From Temnopleurus reevesii (Eukaryota; Echinodermata; Echinoidea; Temnopleuroida; Temnopleuridae), in contig BQKZ01000508.1 of assembly GCA_036244855.1 (NCBI GenBank), positions 72,490 to 85,118 on the forward strand: 12,629 nt of DNA, read 5' to 3'. The position numbers were made by a program, and so were the translations under genes. The notes below the pieces were generated by a model that worked only from the letters and a program-made list of their open reading frames with translations, was not told the origin of the DNA and did no database searches. Positions 1-7,719 of this stretch are shown one piece after another; position 1 is the first letter of the stretch, and each line of letters starts with the position of its first letter.

Positions 1-154
1 AAAAAGTGACCTTGGAAGCGGAGCTCAGCAGGTCACAGCAGACTGGGGCTTGCAAAAATATTTCTTTCATGTCATGTTCATCACTATCGTTTTCCCCAAA
101 GTTAATAGGAAGGTAAAACTGCACAAACGGGCAGATCTGCTAGTTACTATAAAA
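1..154. other. unique left flank, no gene seen
   Basis: This stretch has no counterpart before copy B (the sequence to the left of 6867 differs), so it is the flank of the repeated segment. I see no convincing exon, RNA gene or element in it. A GTGACCT/AGGTCAC inverted pair (6-12 and 30-36) is present but short enough to be chance. Confidence 0.5.
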
Positions 155-393
155 TGCATTATTTGTAAAGATACTTAGGTCCTTATCGTATATTTATACT
201 CTTAATATCATTCATTTCAATATATAATTATCATTTCTTGTATTCATGAATACAAACAAATTTATCTGCATATCATGTAATTTTCGTAGTTTTTTTTTCC
301 TAGGCCTAAATTCATAGACATCTTCCACTCTAAAAAAGAGATGTGTAGAACCACCTCAATATTTGCTTGAAAGAAAATAAGGTCAAATATAAT

Positions 394-456
394 GCACAAT
401 ATTGGCAAAAATCTGGCTTTTTTTATTCAGTATTGTGCAATTTTAGCACAATATTG
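394..456. repeat. alternating inverted GCACAATATTG motifs (hairpin), copy A
   Basis: GCACAATATTG occurs at 394-404, its near reverse complement CAGTATTGTGC at 428-438, and again in direct form at 446-456. The last two form an 11-bp stem with a 7-base loop (AATTTTA), with one G.T pairing. The structure is conserved in copy B, where the stem is fully Watson-Crick. Function is unknown; it may be part of an old non-autonomous transposon end. Confidence 0.6.
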
Positions 457-750
457 TGTTAATTTAAACCCAACATTCACAATCGGGTTATCCATGTTTA
501 CACAATATATAGCTAGGCTATTCAATAATGCATTGATATATAGAACACTGAATTATCAGTGTGCACATCGATTAAAATAACTAAACAGTACGGTCATGTA
601 TTTTTACATTCTGTATCTGAGATAGACACTGTGAACAGAAGGGAAAAGGAATTGGACAAATTAAACAACTTCATTCTAACATTCACAATATAACTTCATT
701 AACCAAGAAGGGATCGAGTATTTTCCCAAGCCTATTCACAGATTAGATGC

Positions 751-860
751 GACACCTGTTCGACTTTTCTCTGTAGAATAAGATAGAAGGAAATTTAGTT
801 TGTGTTTGTCTATCTAGCTACTGTGAAAGCTTGAGTGAAAGTTGTTTTCTTTGTCCCGAA
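751..860 (+). repeat. short dispersed repeat, member 1
   Basis: It begins GACACCTGTTCGAC and ends with a block of the form CTGTGAAAGCTTGAGTGAAAG. The same order of motifs at similar spacing occurs at 7451, 4532 and 10492. Identity to the last two is weak and patchy, so membership outside the A/B pair is only suggested. Confidence 0.4.
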
Positions 861-1060
861 CATTTGCCCCTTCTGGTCACATGAATCGTATAGTGGAGGA
901 GCATCAATGCCCTATTCACGATCTAAGTACTGATAAAACAATAAATTTATAGATTTTTTTTACTATTCTCCTAACAATTGATAAATGTTCATCATTGTGT
1001 TTCCATATCAACCGAATATAAAAAGTCATATTAACTCTTTATAATACACAGAGAAAAAAA

Positions 1061-1308
1061 CTAGGGTGCTAGTCTAACACCAAATTGGCCTTTATATTGA
1101 ACAACGCCAGGAAAGTGTTAAAGCAACACCAACAAGGGAATAATTTCATAGATTTCAATCTTACACTGAAAAGGAATAGCTGTTGTTAACACCGGGATAT
1201 GTCAACCATAACACCATTGGAGTCAATTTGACCTCTGCTGGTGTTATTTCAACACTCTCTGGTGTTCCCTGATATAAACATCAATTCGGTGTTAGGTTAG
1301 CACTCTGG
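1061..1308. mobile_element. MITE-like element with long terminal inverted repeats, intact copy
   Basis: The left arm (about 1061-1138) and the reverse complement of the right arm (about 1231-1308) align through most of their length. Shared blocks in order are AG(G/A)GTGCTA, TAACACC, AATTG, TTTATAT, ACCAG-like, AGTGTT and AACACCA. The element is about 248 bp with no coding capacity, as expected of a non-autonomous DNA transposon or foldback element. The arms are rich in AACACC/GGTGTT. I see no clear target-site duplication, so the family is not assigned. The same element is present in copy B. Confidence 0.65.
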
Positions 1309-1785
1309 ATTATAATGGGGAGATATAAACCACGTATACTTTATGTTTTTAACAACCGCTGCGTTGAAATGCTAGATGGTTTACATAATTATCAGATTAT
1401 GAAGACATCCCGACGCAAATATGAAAAAAAATAATCTGAATATATTTATTCACCTTTTCCCAACTCTTGTAAACGCCCATATCTTTTGATCCCTCCTGTT
1501 TATGAGTTGTAAAACTTGTTTCTTATCGATTCAATGATCTCGAATTCCTGAATAATTTACCAAGTCAATCTCCAGATCTATTCCAGTGCAAGATAATAGA
1601 TAAAGAAAAATCAATACCGGACTTGTACGATATATCTGATAACATTTGCTTGCATGCATAATCACCTTTCTACGTTAAAGAGAACAAAACAATAAAAAGA
1701 TTTCAGAAAGATAACATTTGCTTTCATCTCTTCCAAAATACACACATTATGAAACAGGCGAAAAATATTATCCGTCCCTGCGTTA

Positions 1786-2395
1786 CATCAGATTATGGGA
1801 ATATAAAATGAGGATAAATAGATATAGCCCAAATTGCACAAAACAGCATTCTAAAAAACAATAAACAACTTATATATTTCATATCTGTAATGAAATTCTT
1901 GTTACATAATAAATTCTAATTTGCATTAGTTTCGCGATATTATCGTTTGTCTATATATCCTAAAACCATAAAGAAAATTATACTTACATCAGATTATGGT
2001 ACTGTAGAATGGAGATAAATATATATAGCCCAAACTGCACAGAACAATATTATAACAAAAAATAATAAACAACATTATTATATTTCATATTTGCGATGAA
2101 ATTCTTGTTACATAATTAATTCTATGTTGCATTAGTTTCGCGGTATATCAACATCGTTTGTCTATATCCTAAAACCATAAAGGAAATTATGCTTTCATCA
2201 GATTACGGTATTGTAGAATGGGGATAAATAGATATAGCCCAAACTGCACAAAACACAGTTCTAAAATATAATAAACAACATTATCATACTTCATAGTTTG
2301 CAATGAAATTCTTGTTCCATGATAAATTCTATTTTGCATTAGTTTCGCGGTATATATCAGTATCGTTTCGCTAAATCCTTTTAAAGAAAATAAAT
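1786..2395 (+). repeat. tandem array, three units of about 200 bp (copy A)
   Basis: Units start at CATCAGATTA on 1786, 1987 and 2196, giving lengths of 201 and 209 bp and a last unit of about 200 bp. Each carries a GATAAATA-(A/G)ATATAGCC block, AATAAACAAC, TGAAATTCTTGTT and TTGCATTAGTTTCGCG in the same order. The last unit diverges after TCGTTTCGCTAAATCC. No frame is kept open through the units, so this is non-coding satellite-like sequence. Confidence 0.9.
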
Positions 2396-3113
2396 TGAAA
2401 TTTCTAGGATTACAAATATCTACTTGTGTTTTGTTTTACCATAATTATCGTGATTTTGGTCGATTTTAAAGATTAAAATCCGACACCAGTTTTCCGACCG
2501 CCTCCTCCGACTGGCTTGGAGCGCGGTATCATTTATAAGGCACTGAATTTTTGAAGTGTCATACCACAATTTTATCCTAACGAATATGATCCAATATGCT
2601 TATGACCTGCTTTCAAAATAGGTACAATTTGGAATTACGAAACCAGTGCATATAAGATCTTGTCCGATGTTTCAATTGCTTCCAGAGTGAAATAAAAAGT
2701 TCGGCGCAATTTCGATTTTTTTTTTTCTTTAAACAAAAACCCCATAAATTGAAATACATACGTAAACAATGGTAAAGATGCGTAAATATTAAAACTGAAT
2801 ATCGAGCACCATTGAAATTAAAATCATCAACGCTGGTTTATCATTTTTGTGTAAGCACAGGATAATAAATGACAGATTCATTTGAGATATGTGTATGTTA
2901 TTTTGTTTATTTTCTCCATAAAGTCTAGTGTGCTGCATGAAGATAAATAAATCCCAATAACTCGAATTGTATACGATTTGTTCATTCAATAGAAATGTGA
3001 TCATGAATTCATTCAACAGTCAGCATTGCAGTCACTTTGTGAAAAGGAAAGGAAGTTTCTTCATCTGGAAATATAATTATTCACAGAGCGGATCTAGGAT
3101 ATTTCCCAATAAA

Positions 3114-3125
3114 GGGGGGGGGGGG
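3114..3125 (+). repeat. 12-base G run inside copy A
   Basis: G12 follows CAATAAA and precedes CGGAAAATT. The same length is kept at 10286-10297 (copy B) and 12498-12509 (copy C). Confidence 0.85.
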
Positions 3126-3231
3126 CGGAAAATTTGTGAATCTGTATGACAAGTAAAGAAAAAAAGGAGAACATTGCATTCCACGGAGACGGTTCATCGA
3201 GACGGCCCTCACTCTGCACCTTTAACATGAC

Positions 3232-3249
3232 GGGGGGGGGGGGGGGGGN
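3232..3249 (+). repeat. 17-base G run ending in a one-base gap
   Basis: G17 after TTTAACATGAC, then N at 3249, then unrelated sequence. This looks like a contig end at a hard-to-sequence homopolymer, with a placeholder N joining the next contig. Confidence 0.85.
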
Positions 3250-3362
3250 ATAGTTCTATAATACAGAGGAATGCATAAGCTCTACTATTCATGGGTTATT
3301 TATGTCGTGGTGCTTGAATGCAGAGGCGATATCTCATAATGATTAGTTTACATTTGTTTTAC
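3250..3362. other. non-coding, nothing recognised
   Basis: First bases after the gap at 3249. The sequence does not resemble what follows the G run in copy B. No element or gene is seen. Confidence 0.4.
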
Positions 3363-3640
3363 GGTCATCGTAAAGTAATGTAGTGGTTCTGACTCTCAAC
3401 CTGCAGAGGGTCGTTTGTTCGACTCCCAATTCCAAACAGCAAGAAATGTATCCACGTTGTGCTGCACTCTACCCTGGTGTGATTGGAAACGGGTTCTAAG
3501 TGACCATCCTGGTCAATTGAGCAGTGGGTACCTGAATTGAAGCATCCTGCTGGAATACTCCCCATGGAGTGGAAAATGAGCATAGAATGTATGTTTGCAT
3601 GCCTGAATCCAATGAACCCGATGTAAAAAAAACTATACAA
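3363..3640 (+). mobile_element. degenerate tRNA-derived SINE, plus strand
   Basis: The head has an A-box-like block (3379-3393, TGTAGTGGTTCTGAC) and a B-box-like GTTCGACTCCC (3417-3427), separated by AGAGGGTCG as in the other SINE. The body at 3437-3479 (CAGCAAGAAAT..., TGCTGCACTCTACCCTGGTG) is clearly related to the minus-strand SINE at 7929-7972, and GTGGGTACCTG at 3524-3534 is also shared. The middle and tail differ, so it is an older or different subfamily. The 3' end is uncertain: it may stop at the A-rich stretch near 3640 or continue to the CATTATTACT stretch near 3735. No clear target-site duplication was found. Confidence 0.75.
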
Positions 3641-3980
3641 AAAAATCTATTTTATTGTAGATTATTGTGGGAGCACAGTCTGAAGAACTGAAACGGCTAT
3701 ACCCTGGGTATATATTAAGACTTATCATTATTACTGTAAACTGATCGTATCCCTTTAATCACACGATCTCACTGGGTTAGCATAAGATGATGGGAGACTC
3801 ATTTTACAATAATCGGAGCAAATGTAGACTAGGTATAATTATAATATATATAACAATATCACAATTTTGAATTGCACTCTTCTTATGGTAGACACTATAT
3901 TATATTGGGTGGCGGCCATTTGGCGGCCATTTTTGTTCTTGTGATCGGCTTTATTTTTTAATCACATGCTATTTCTCCCC
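3641..3980. other. AT-rich intergenic sequence, possible SINE tail
   Basis: No gene is seen. The part to about 3735 (CTATACCCTGGGTATATATTAAG, CATTATTACT) may be the end of the SINE at 3363. Positions 3911-3932 hold an 11-base motif, GGCGGCCATTT, twice in direct tandem. Confidence 0.4.
3911..3932 (+). repeat. 11-bp tandem duplication GGCGGCCATTT
   Basis: Two adjacent copies are seen at 3911-3921 and 3922-3932. They are GC-rich against an AT-rich background. The second continues into TTTG, giving a partial likeness to a YY1 site, but there is no promoter context. Confidence 0.6.
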
Positions 3981-4118
3981 TATCTCTTTCTCTCTCTCTC
4001 TCTCTCCCTCTCTCCATCTATATATATATATCTCCCTCTTTCTACAATATCTCAGTCTCTAACTATATCACACACACACACACACGCACACACACGCATA
4101 CACACAAATATGTATACA

Positions 4119-4153
<35 letters not shown>

Positions 4154-4209
4154 ACACCGGTTGTTCCCGTCTCTCCTCTTTTATTATCTCCCTCTACCTA
4201 TGTCATATC

Positions 4210-4247
<38 letters not shown>

Positions 4248-4457
4248 TCGGCTCCCCCACCCGCTATTTATATCTGTCCCCTGTTATGACACACACACAC
4301 ATACACACGCACACATATATATATAATCGCTTCTTCCCCTCTCTCTTCTTTCAAGTTATCCCTCTACCTCTGTCATACCCACACACACACACACACACAC
4401 ACATACACACACACACAGTTCGGCTTTTCCCCACTCCCCCCCCCCCCCCCCCCCCCC
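3981..4457 (+). repeat. compound microsatellite block (CT, TA, CA runs and a C run)
   Basis: The block contains a CT-rich run (about 3987-4014), a TA run (4019-4030), and CA runs at about 4069-4105, 4119-4151, 4211-4245, 4289-4314 and 4379-4418, closing with C22 (4436-4457). The spacers are pyrimidine-rich and themselves repeated: CCTCTACCT(A/C)TGTCATA occurs twice 170 bases apart (TGTCATA at 4201 and 4371), and ATCGGCT/TTCGGCT follows each of the two CA runs. The open frames through this block are Ser-Leu and Thr-His low-complexity readings of the repeats. Confidence 0.9.
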
Positions 4458-4531
4458 ATTTATCTGGGTATTCACACTAGGTAAAAGCACACAAACGAAA
4501 TGTCATATCCTTATTCTGCGGAGAAATAACA

Positions 4532-4626
4532 AACAGGTGTAGCACCTGTTCAATAAATACCCAGTCAGGGAATCTACTTTCTTTTCAATTCATGTAGCCA
4601 TTGTGAATGATTGAATTTGTGGTCGC
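4532..4626 (+). repeat. short dispersed repeat, member 3, headed by a palindrome
   Basis: AACAGGTG-TAG-CACCTGTT (4532-4550) is a perfect 8-bp inverted repeat with a 3-base loop. About 55 bases later comes GCCATTGTGAATGATTGAAT. The same arrangement is found at 10492-10575. It may be a fragment of an uncharacterised interspersed repeat. Confidence 0.45.
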
Positions 4627-4761
4627 TTATTTTTTCCGAATTACTTTATCTCTGGCTCACATTGCCAAAATCGGTTCCGAGTTGAAGGAAAAAAAAAACA
4701 TAAATCACTCCACTCTATTTTTTCGTAAATGGGTATAAGAACCCTATAGAACACACACAGT

Positions 4762-4909
4762 ACGGCATAACGTACGGCAGGGCATTTATCAGTATCTTGG
4801 ATTTTATTGGTCAACTGTAGACTACGCTGCTTCGCGCAAAGGATTTTCAACAATTGGCCAATCACAGAGCAGATATCGCGTAAATGCCTTGCCGTGATTC
4901 CCTGCCGTG
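4762..4909. mobile_element. foldback / MITE-like inverted repeat, about 148 bp
   Basis: The left arm (4762-about 4820) and right arm (about 4849-4909) are imperfect reverse complements. The best block is ACGGCAGGGCATTTA (4774-4788) against TAAATGCCTTGCCGT (4881-4895). Outer ACGGCA/TGCCGT tips and inner ATTGGTCAACTGT/ACAATTGGCCAAT blocks also pair. There is no coding capacity. Frames on both strands run across it and are not genes. No convincing target-site duplication was found. Confidence 0.6.
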
Positions 4910-4913
4910 TTTG

Positions 4914-5027
4914 GTCACATAGAGACCCGGAAGCAACGCGATTGAACACGACTCTATTTAACTACTTCCCAACAAAGAGTCGTGTTGAATCGTGTTCAAT
5001 CGTGTTCAATCGGGGATTCTATGTGAC
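4914..5027. mobile_element. foldback / MITE-like inverted repeat, about 114 bp
   Basis: The arms 4914-4955 and 4976-5027 are reverse complements: GTCACATAGA...CCCCG or CCCGG, then GATTGAACACGACTCT. The right arm is longer because the 10-base word CGTGTT(G/C)AAT stands three times in tandem (4981-5010). It lies only four bases after the previous foldback. A shorter relative is at 5871-5958, which shows it is a dispersed repeat and not a local palindrome. Confidence 0.7.
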
Positions 5028-5038
5028 TATGGCTTTAA

Positions 5039-5835
5039 CCATGTTTATACCGCTGAAGATATATAAATAATCATAAAAACACATGGACAGCGTTTGTCTG
5101 GGTACCCTGTAATTACAGCTTTATTGCACGATATATCCTTTATTACATTTTCAGCAATATTAATTATACTATGATTCCTTCCAAATGACTCAACAAATAA
5201 TTCATATCTGCTTACGTCACTACGGGTTCTGTTATCACCACTCAGTACATTCGTGTAACAATAGAATTGGGGATCCCGTCCCCTGTGATACAAATAATGC
5301 AAAGCTCATAATTACATAATTATTCTAGAATTAATTAGGTTGCTCTGTGACCGAGCAAAAAACTTCTTGCACATGTTTGTCCGGTCATTGAACGGCAGTT
5401 ATCCGGTGCCTAGCTTGCACAAGAAATTTAACTACAACTTATAGGTAGAGCGCCGCCCCAAATTGCGATCCATGTATGAAATTGCAAAATACTGTTATAA
5501 GCTATTCATGGAATTGTTTTGTGTACTCCTTTCCTTAAAAAGCATGACATTTGCATTTTATATACTTTGAACATGAATAGAGATGAGTGGACAAAATCAA
5601 CATCTCTCGTTAATTCAAACCATTATGATGAAATGAAACGCTAAATGACATTATGGAGAATCTCGACATGATCCAGAATCTGTTTTTTATCAGAAGAGAA
5701 TAATCGAATAAGAATTGCTTATTTCGTTCCTCAAATTCATTCTGGCAATCGCATTTGTGCCAGTCTTTTGACGTATTTTTTTTTAAGTTTAATTCCGTTA
5801 ATTGAGCGGGTCATTAATTATAGGCACTTCGAAAT
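5039..5835. other. intergenic, nothing recognised
   Basis: This AT-rich sequence has only short frames on both strands (for example 5045-5302 minus), none with a recognisable motif or composition. No RNA gene or clear element is seen. Confidence 0.45.
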
Positions 5836-5861
5836 GGAAGTCCACTTTGGAAGTCCACTTT
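5836..5861 (+). repeat. 13-bp tandem duplication
   Basis: GGAAGTCCACTTT occurs at 5836-5848 and again at 5849-5861, ten bases before the degenerate foldback copy. It may be a small replication-slippage duplication. Confidence 0.75.
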
Positions 5862-5870
5862 GACATGCCC

Positions 5871-5958
5871 CAGTCACATAGTGGTCCGGAAGCAACACGA
5901 TTCAACACGAATCTTTGTTTGCATACCGGACAAAGAGTTTATATGTAACTGCGGCCTT
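5871..5958. mobile_element. degenerate second copy of the 4914 foldback family
   Basis: The left side (AGTCACATAG, TCCGGAAGCAACACGATTCA, ACACGA) matches 4915-4952, and the right end (TATATGTAACTGCGGCCTTAA) matches 5018-5038 (TCTATGTGACTATGGCTTTAA). The shared GGC(C/T)TTAA suggests the family extends beyond GTGAC. The right arm lacks the tandem CGTGTTCAAT words, so the long hairpin is lost. Confidence 0.6.
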
Positions 5959-6278
5959 AAACTCGATCTCCTAAACTAAATCGTAATTCTAATACAATGA
6001 TATATGAGCAATGATGGATCTGATGAAATTCTGGTGATTGAAATGAATGAATTGTGAAGAGGGTGGGAGGCGGATGAGGAGGGAGAATACAAGAAGGAAC
6101 ATAATGAGCAAAGATAGAGGATAAACCAACAATAATTGGAATTCCTAAAGAGTCTCTGAATACATGCAATTCATTGACAGCAAAATTCTTTTCATTTCCT
6201 TTTCTATGAAATTTGATAACATGATTGGAATGGCACAATTTTAGATACTATGGCGAAAGATTATTTTAAAGTCCTTCC
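5959..6278. other. intergenic, nothing recognised
   Basis: A 93-codon frame on the minus strand (5957-6238) shows no recognisable domain and overlaps the foldback end. A purine-rich stretch (6058-6090, GGGTGGGAGGCGGATGAGGAG) is the only compositional feature. Confidence 0.45.
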
Positions 6279-6514
6279 GCGATGATTATTAGAGTAGTCG
6301 TTGCGACTGCTTCTTCTAAATAACCACAAAATAAGCTGTCACTATTCTGCGGATAAATTTTCTTGTGACATACAAAATTGTTTTACTGTGAGACCCCTAG
6401 TCGCAGAAACGTCTCCGGGAAGTCGCGCCGTTTTTCCGTTTTTGTGGAGATTCTATACACAACTTCCTGTCACTGCTGCAGCGGTGAGTCGCAACAAGGT
6501 CGCCAAATCATCGC
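6279..6514. mobile_element. candidate MITE with about 28-bp inverted ends
   Basis: The left end (6279-6308: GCGATGATT ... GTTGCGACT) and right end (6487-6514: AGTCGCAAC ... AATCATCGC) are reverse complements in their outer and inner blocks, with mismatches between. The interior is more GC-rich than its surroundings (TCGC and CGCC words). No second copy is visible in the window and no target-site duplication was found, so it is only a candidate. Two overlapping short frames here (6301-6563) have no recognisable product. Confidence 0.4.
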
Positions 6515-6866
6515 CACCACAGCGAAAGATAACTTTTTAGTAGAACCCCACTACAAATACTAACAATGTCTCATTGTGTCTAATTATCATTTATGAGATT
6601 CAATCATCATGAAATTCAAATCGATATCAACACTGAACTTGAAATAAATGATAGACGTTTAAATGTCCTTCAAAATTAATAGAATATCCAAATGCATTTC
6701 TTTCTTAAGTAAGCATTATTCTGTGAGCAATTCTGAATAAGTACATTAGAAATTGTTATTTACAACCTCCATGAGTCCATTCCAAATTATAAATTTCTCC
6801 TACAATATAACTATAATAACAATCTGCATTGTACGCCACATTCCTGTCTAAATCATTATTAGAAAC
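6515..6866. other. AT-rich intergenic, nothing recognised
   Basis: Flank to the left of copy B. It does not resemble the flank of copy A (1-154). No gene or element is seen. Confidence 0.45.
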
Positions 6867-7137
6867 TGCATTATTTGTAAAGATACAGTGGTCAACTCTA
6901 AATACAATTTTCAAAGATAATTACTGTATGATTGATATCAACAACTATTTCTGGATATCGTGTAAATGTCATTGTTCTTTCCAGGCCTATTATAAATTTA
7001 TAGACATCTTCCACTCTCAAAAAAAAAGATGTGTAAAATCTCCTCAATATTTAATTTAAAAAAAATAAGGAAATGCATCTTTGTTAGACCAAATATAATT
7101 CACAATATTGGCTAAAATCTGTTGTTGTCTTTTTATT

Positions 7138-7166
7138 CAATATTGTGCAATTTTAGCACAATATTG
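7138..7166. repeat. perfect 11-bp hairpin, copy B
   Basis: CAATATTGTGC and GCACAATATTG flank the loop AATTTTA, a perfect stem. It is the counterpart of 428-456 in copy A. A third related motif (CACAATATTGG) lies just upstream at 7111-7121. Confidence 0.65.
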
Positions 7167-7450
7167 CGTAAATTTAAACCCACCATTCACAATCGGGTTA
7201 TCCATGTTTACACAATATTTAGCTATTCAATAATGCATGGATATATAGAGCACTGATTTATCAGTGTGCACGTCAATTAAAATAAATAAACAGTACGATC
7301 ATGTATTTTCAAGTTCTGTTTTCAAAATAGATACTATGAGTAGAAGGACAAAGGAATTGGACAAGTTAAATAACTTCATTCAAGCCTCCACAATAGCTTC
7401 ATGAACACAAAAAGGGAGTAGCTTATGTACCAAAATATTCATAGAGCAGA

Positions 7451-7560
7451 TACTACACCTGTTCGGCATTTCTTTGTAGAATAATAGGCAGGAACTTTTA
7501 TTTGTGTCTATCTAGCGATTGTGGAAGTTTGAATGGAAGTTGTTTTATTTGTCCCGAACC
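7451..7560 (+). repeat. short dispersed repeat, member 2
   Basis: This is the counterpart of 751-860 in copy B (TACACCTGTTCGGC ... GATTGTGGAAGTTTGAATGG), with substitutions and small indels between the two. Confidence 0.45.
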
Positions 7561-7719
7561 TTTTTGTTTCCTTCTGCTCACAGGGAGAGACACCAAATCC
7601 CTATATTCATGATTACAGTACTTATATTATTCCAAAATGTTATACATCATCCCCAATTCCTCATTGTATTTCTATCCGCATACAAGTCATTAAATTCATA
7701 GTAATAAACACAACAAAAA

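Larger units (their letters stand above)
155..3248 (+). repeat. large repeated segment, copy A
   Basis: The segment starts near a 17-19 base block (TGCATTATTTGTAAAGATA) that also opens copy B at 6867, and it ends at a 17-base G run followed by N. In order it holds an AT-rich part with a hairpin near 428, a MITE-like element (1061-1308), a spacer (about 1330-1785), three tandem units of about 200 bp (1786-2395) and a terminal part. Its left third differs from B at many positions, including indels; its right 1.2 kb looks identical to B wherever I compared it. No protein-coding gene is seen in it. The left boundary is approximate because similarity to B is patchy between 175 and 290. Confidence 0.85.

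Noticed and set aside
6..36. TGACCT ... AGGTCA everted pair resembling nuclear-receptor half sites
   Set aside because: The 17-base spacing is unusual, the pair is single, and there is no promoter or gene nearby; chance is the simpler reading.
1786..2395. CRISPR-like array
   Set aside because: Units of about 200 bp repeat over their whole length with no short repeat/unique spacer pattern.
2789..3016. 75-codon minus-strand frame present three times (also 9961-10188 and 12173-12400), with a 60-codon plus frame overlapping it each time
   Set aside because: The frames are identical because the DNA segment is repeated. They overlap on opposite strands, have no recognisable domain and sit in AT-rich repeat sequence, so identity is not evidence of coding.
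3363..3430. Possible functional tRNA gene
   Set aside because: A and B boxes are recognisable, but the acceptor and anticodon stems do not form and the sequence continues into a SINE body. The same holds at 7990-8058.
3365..3640. 91-codon minus-strand frame
   Set aside because: It is the antisense of the plus-strand SINE and starts and ends with the repeat, so it is not a gene.
3911..3934. YY1-like sites in the GGCGGCCATTT tandem
   Set aside because: Only the CCATTT core fits and no transcription start or gene is visible.
3966..4480. Open frames of 107 and 64 codons
   Set aside because: They are readings of CT and CA microsatellites (Ser-Leu and Thr-His runs).
4641..5070. Overlapping frames of 102 codons (minus) and 87 codons (plus)
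   Set aside because: Both run through the two foldback elements; palindromic sequence often stays open on both strands. No known motif is seen.
5957..6238. 93-codon minus-strand frame
   Set aside because: No recognisable domain, it overlaps a degenerate repeat end, and a frame this short is expected by chance in eukaryotic intergenic DNA.
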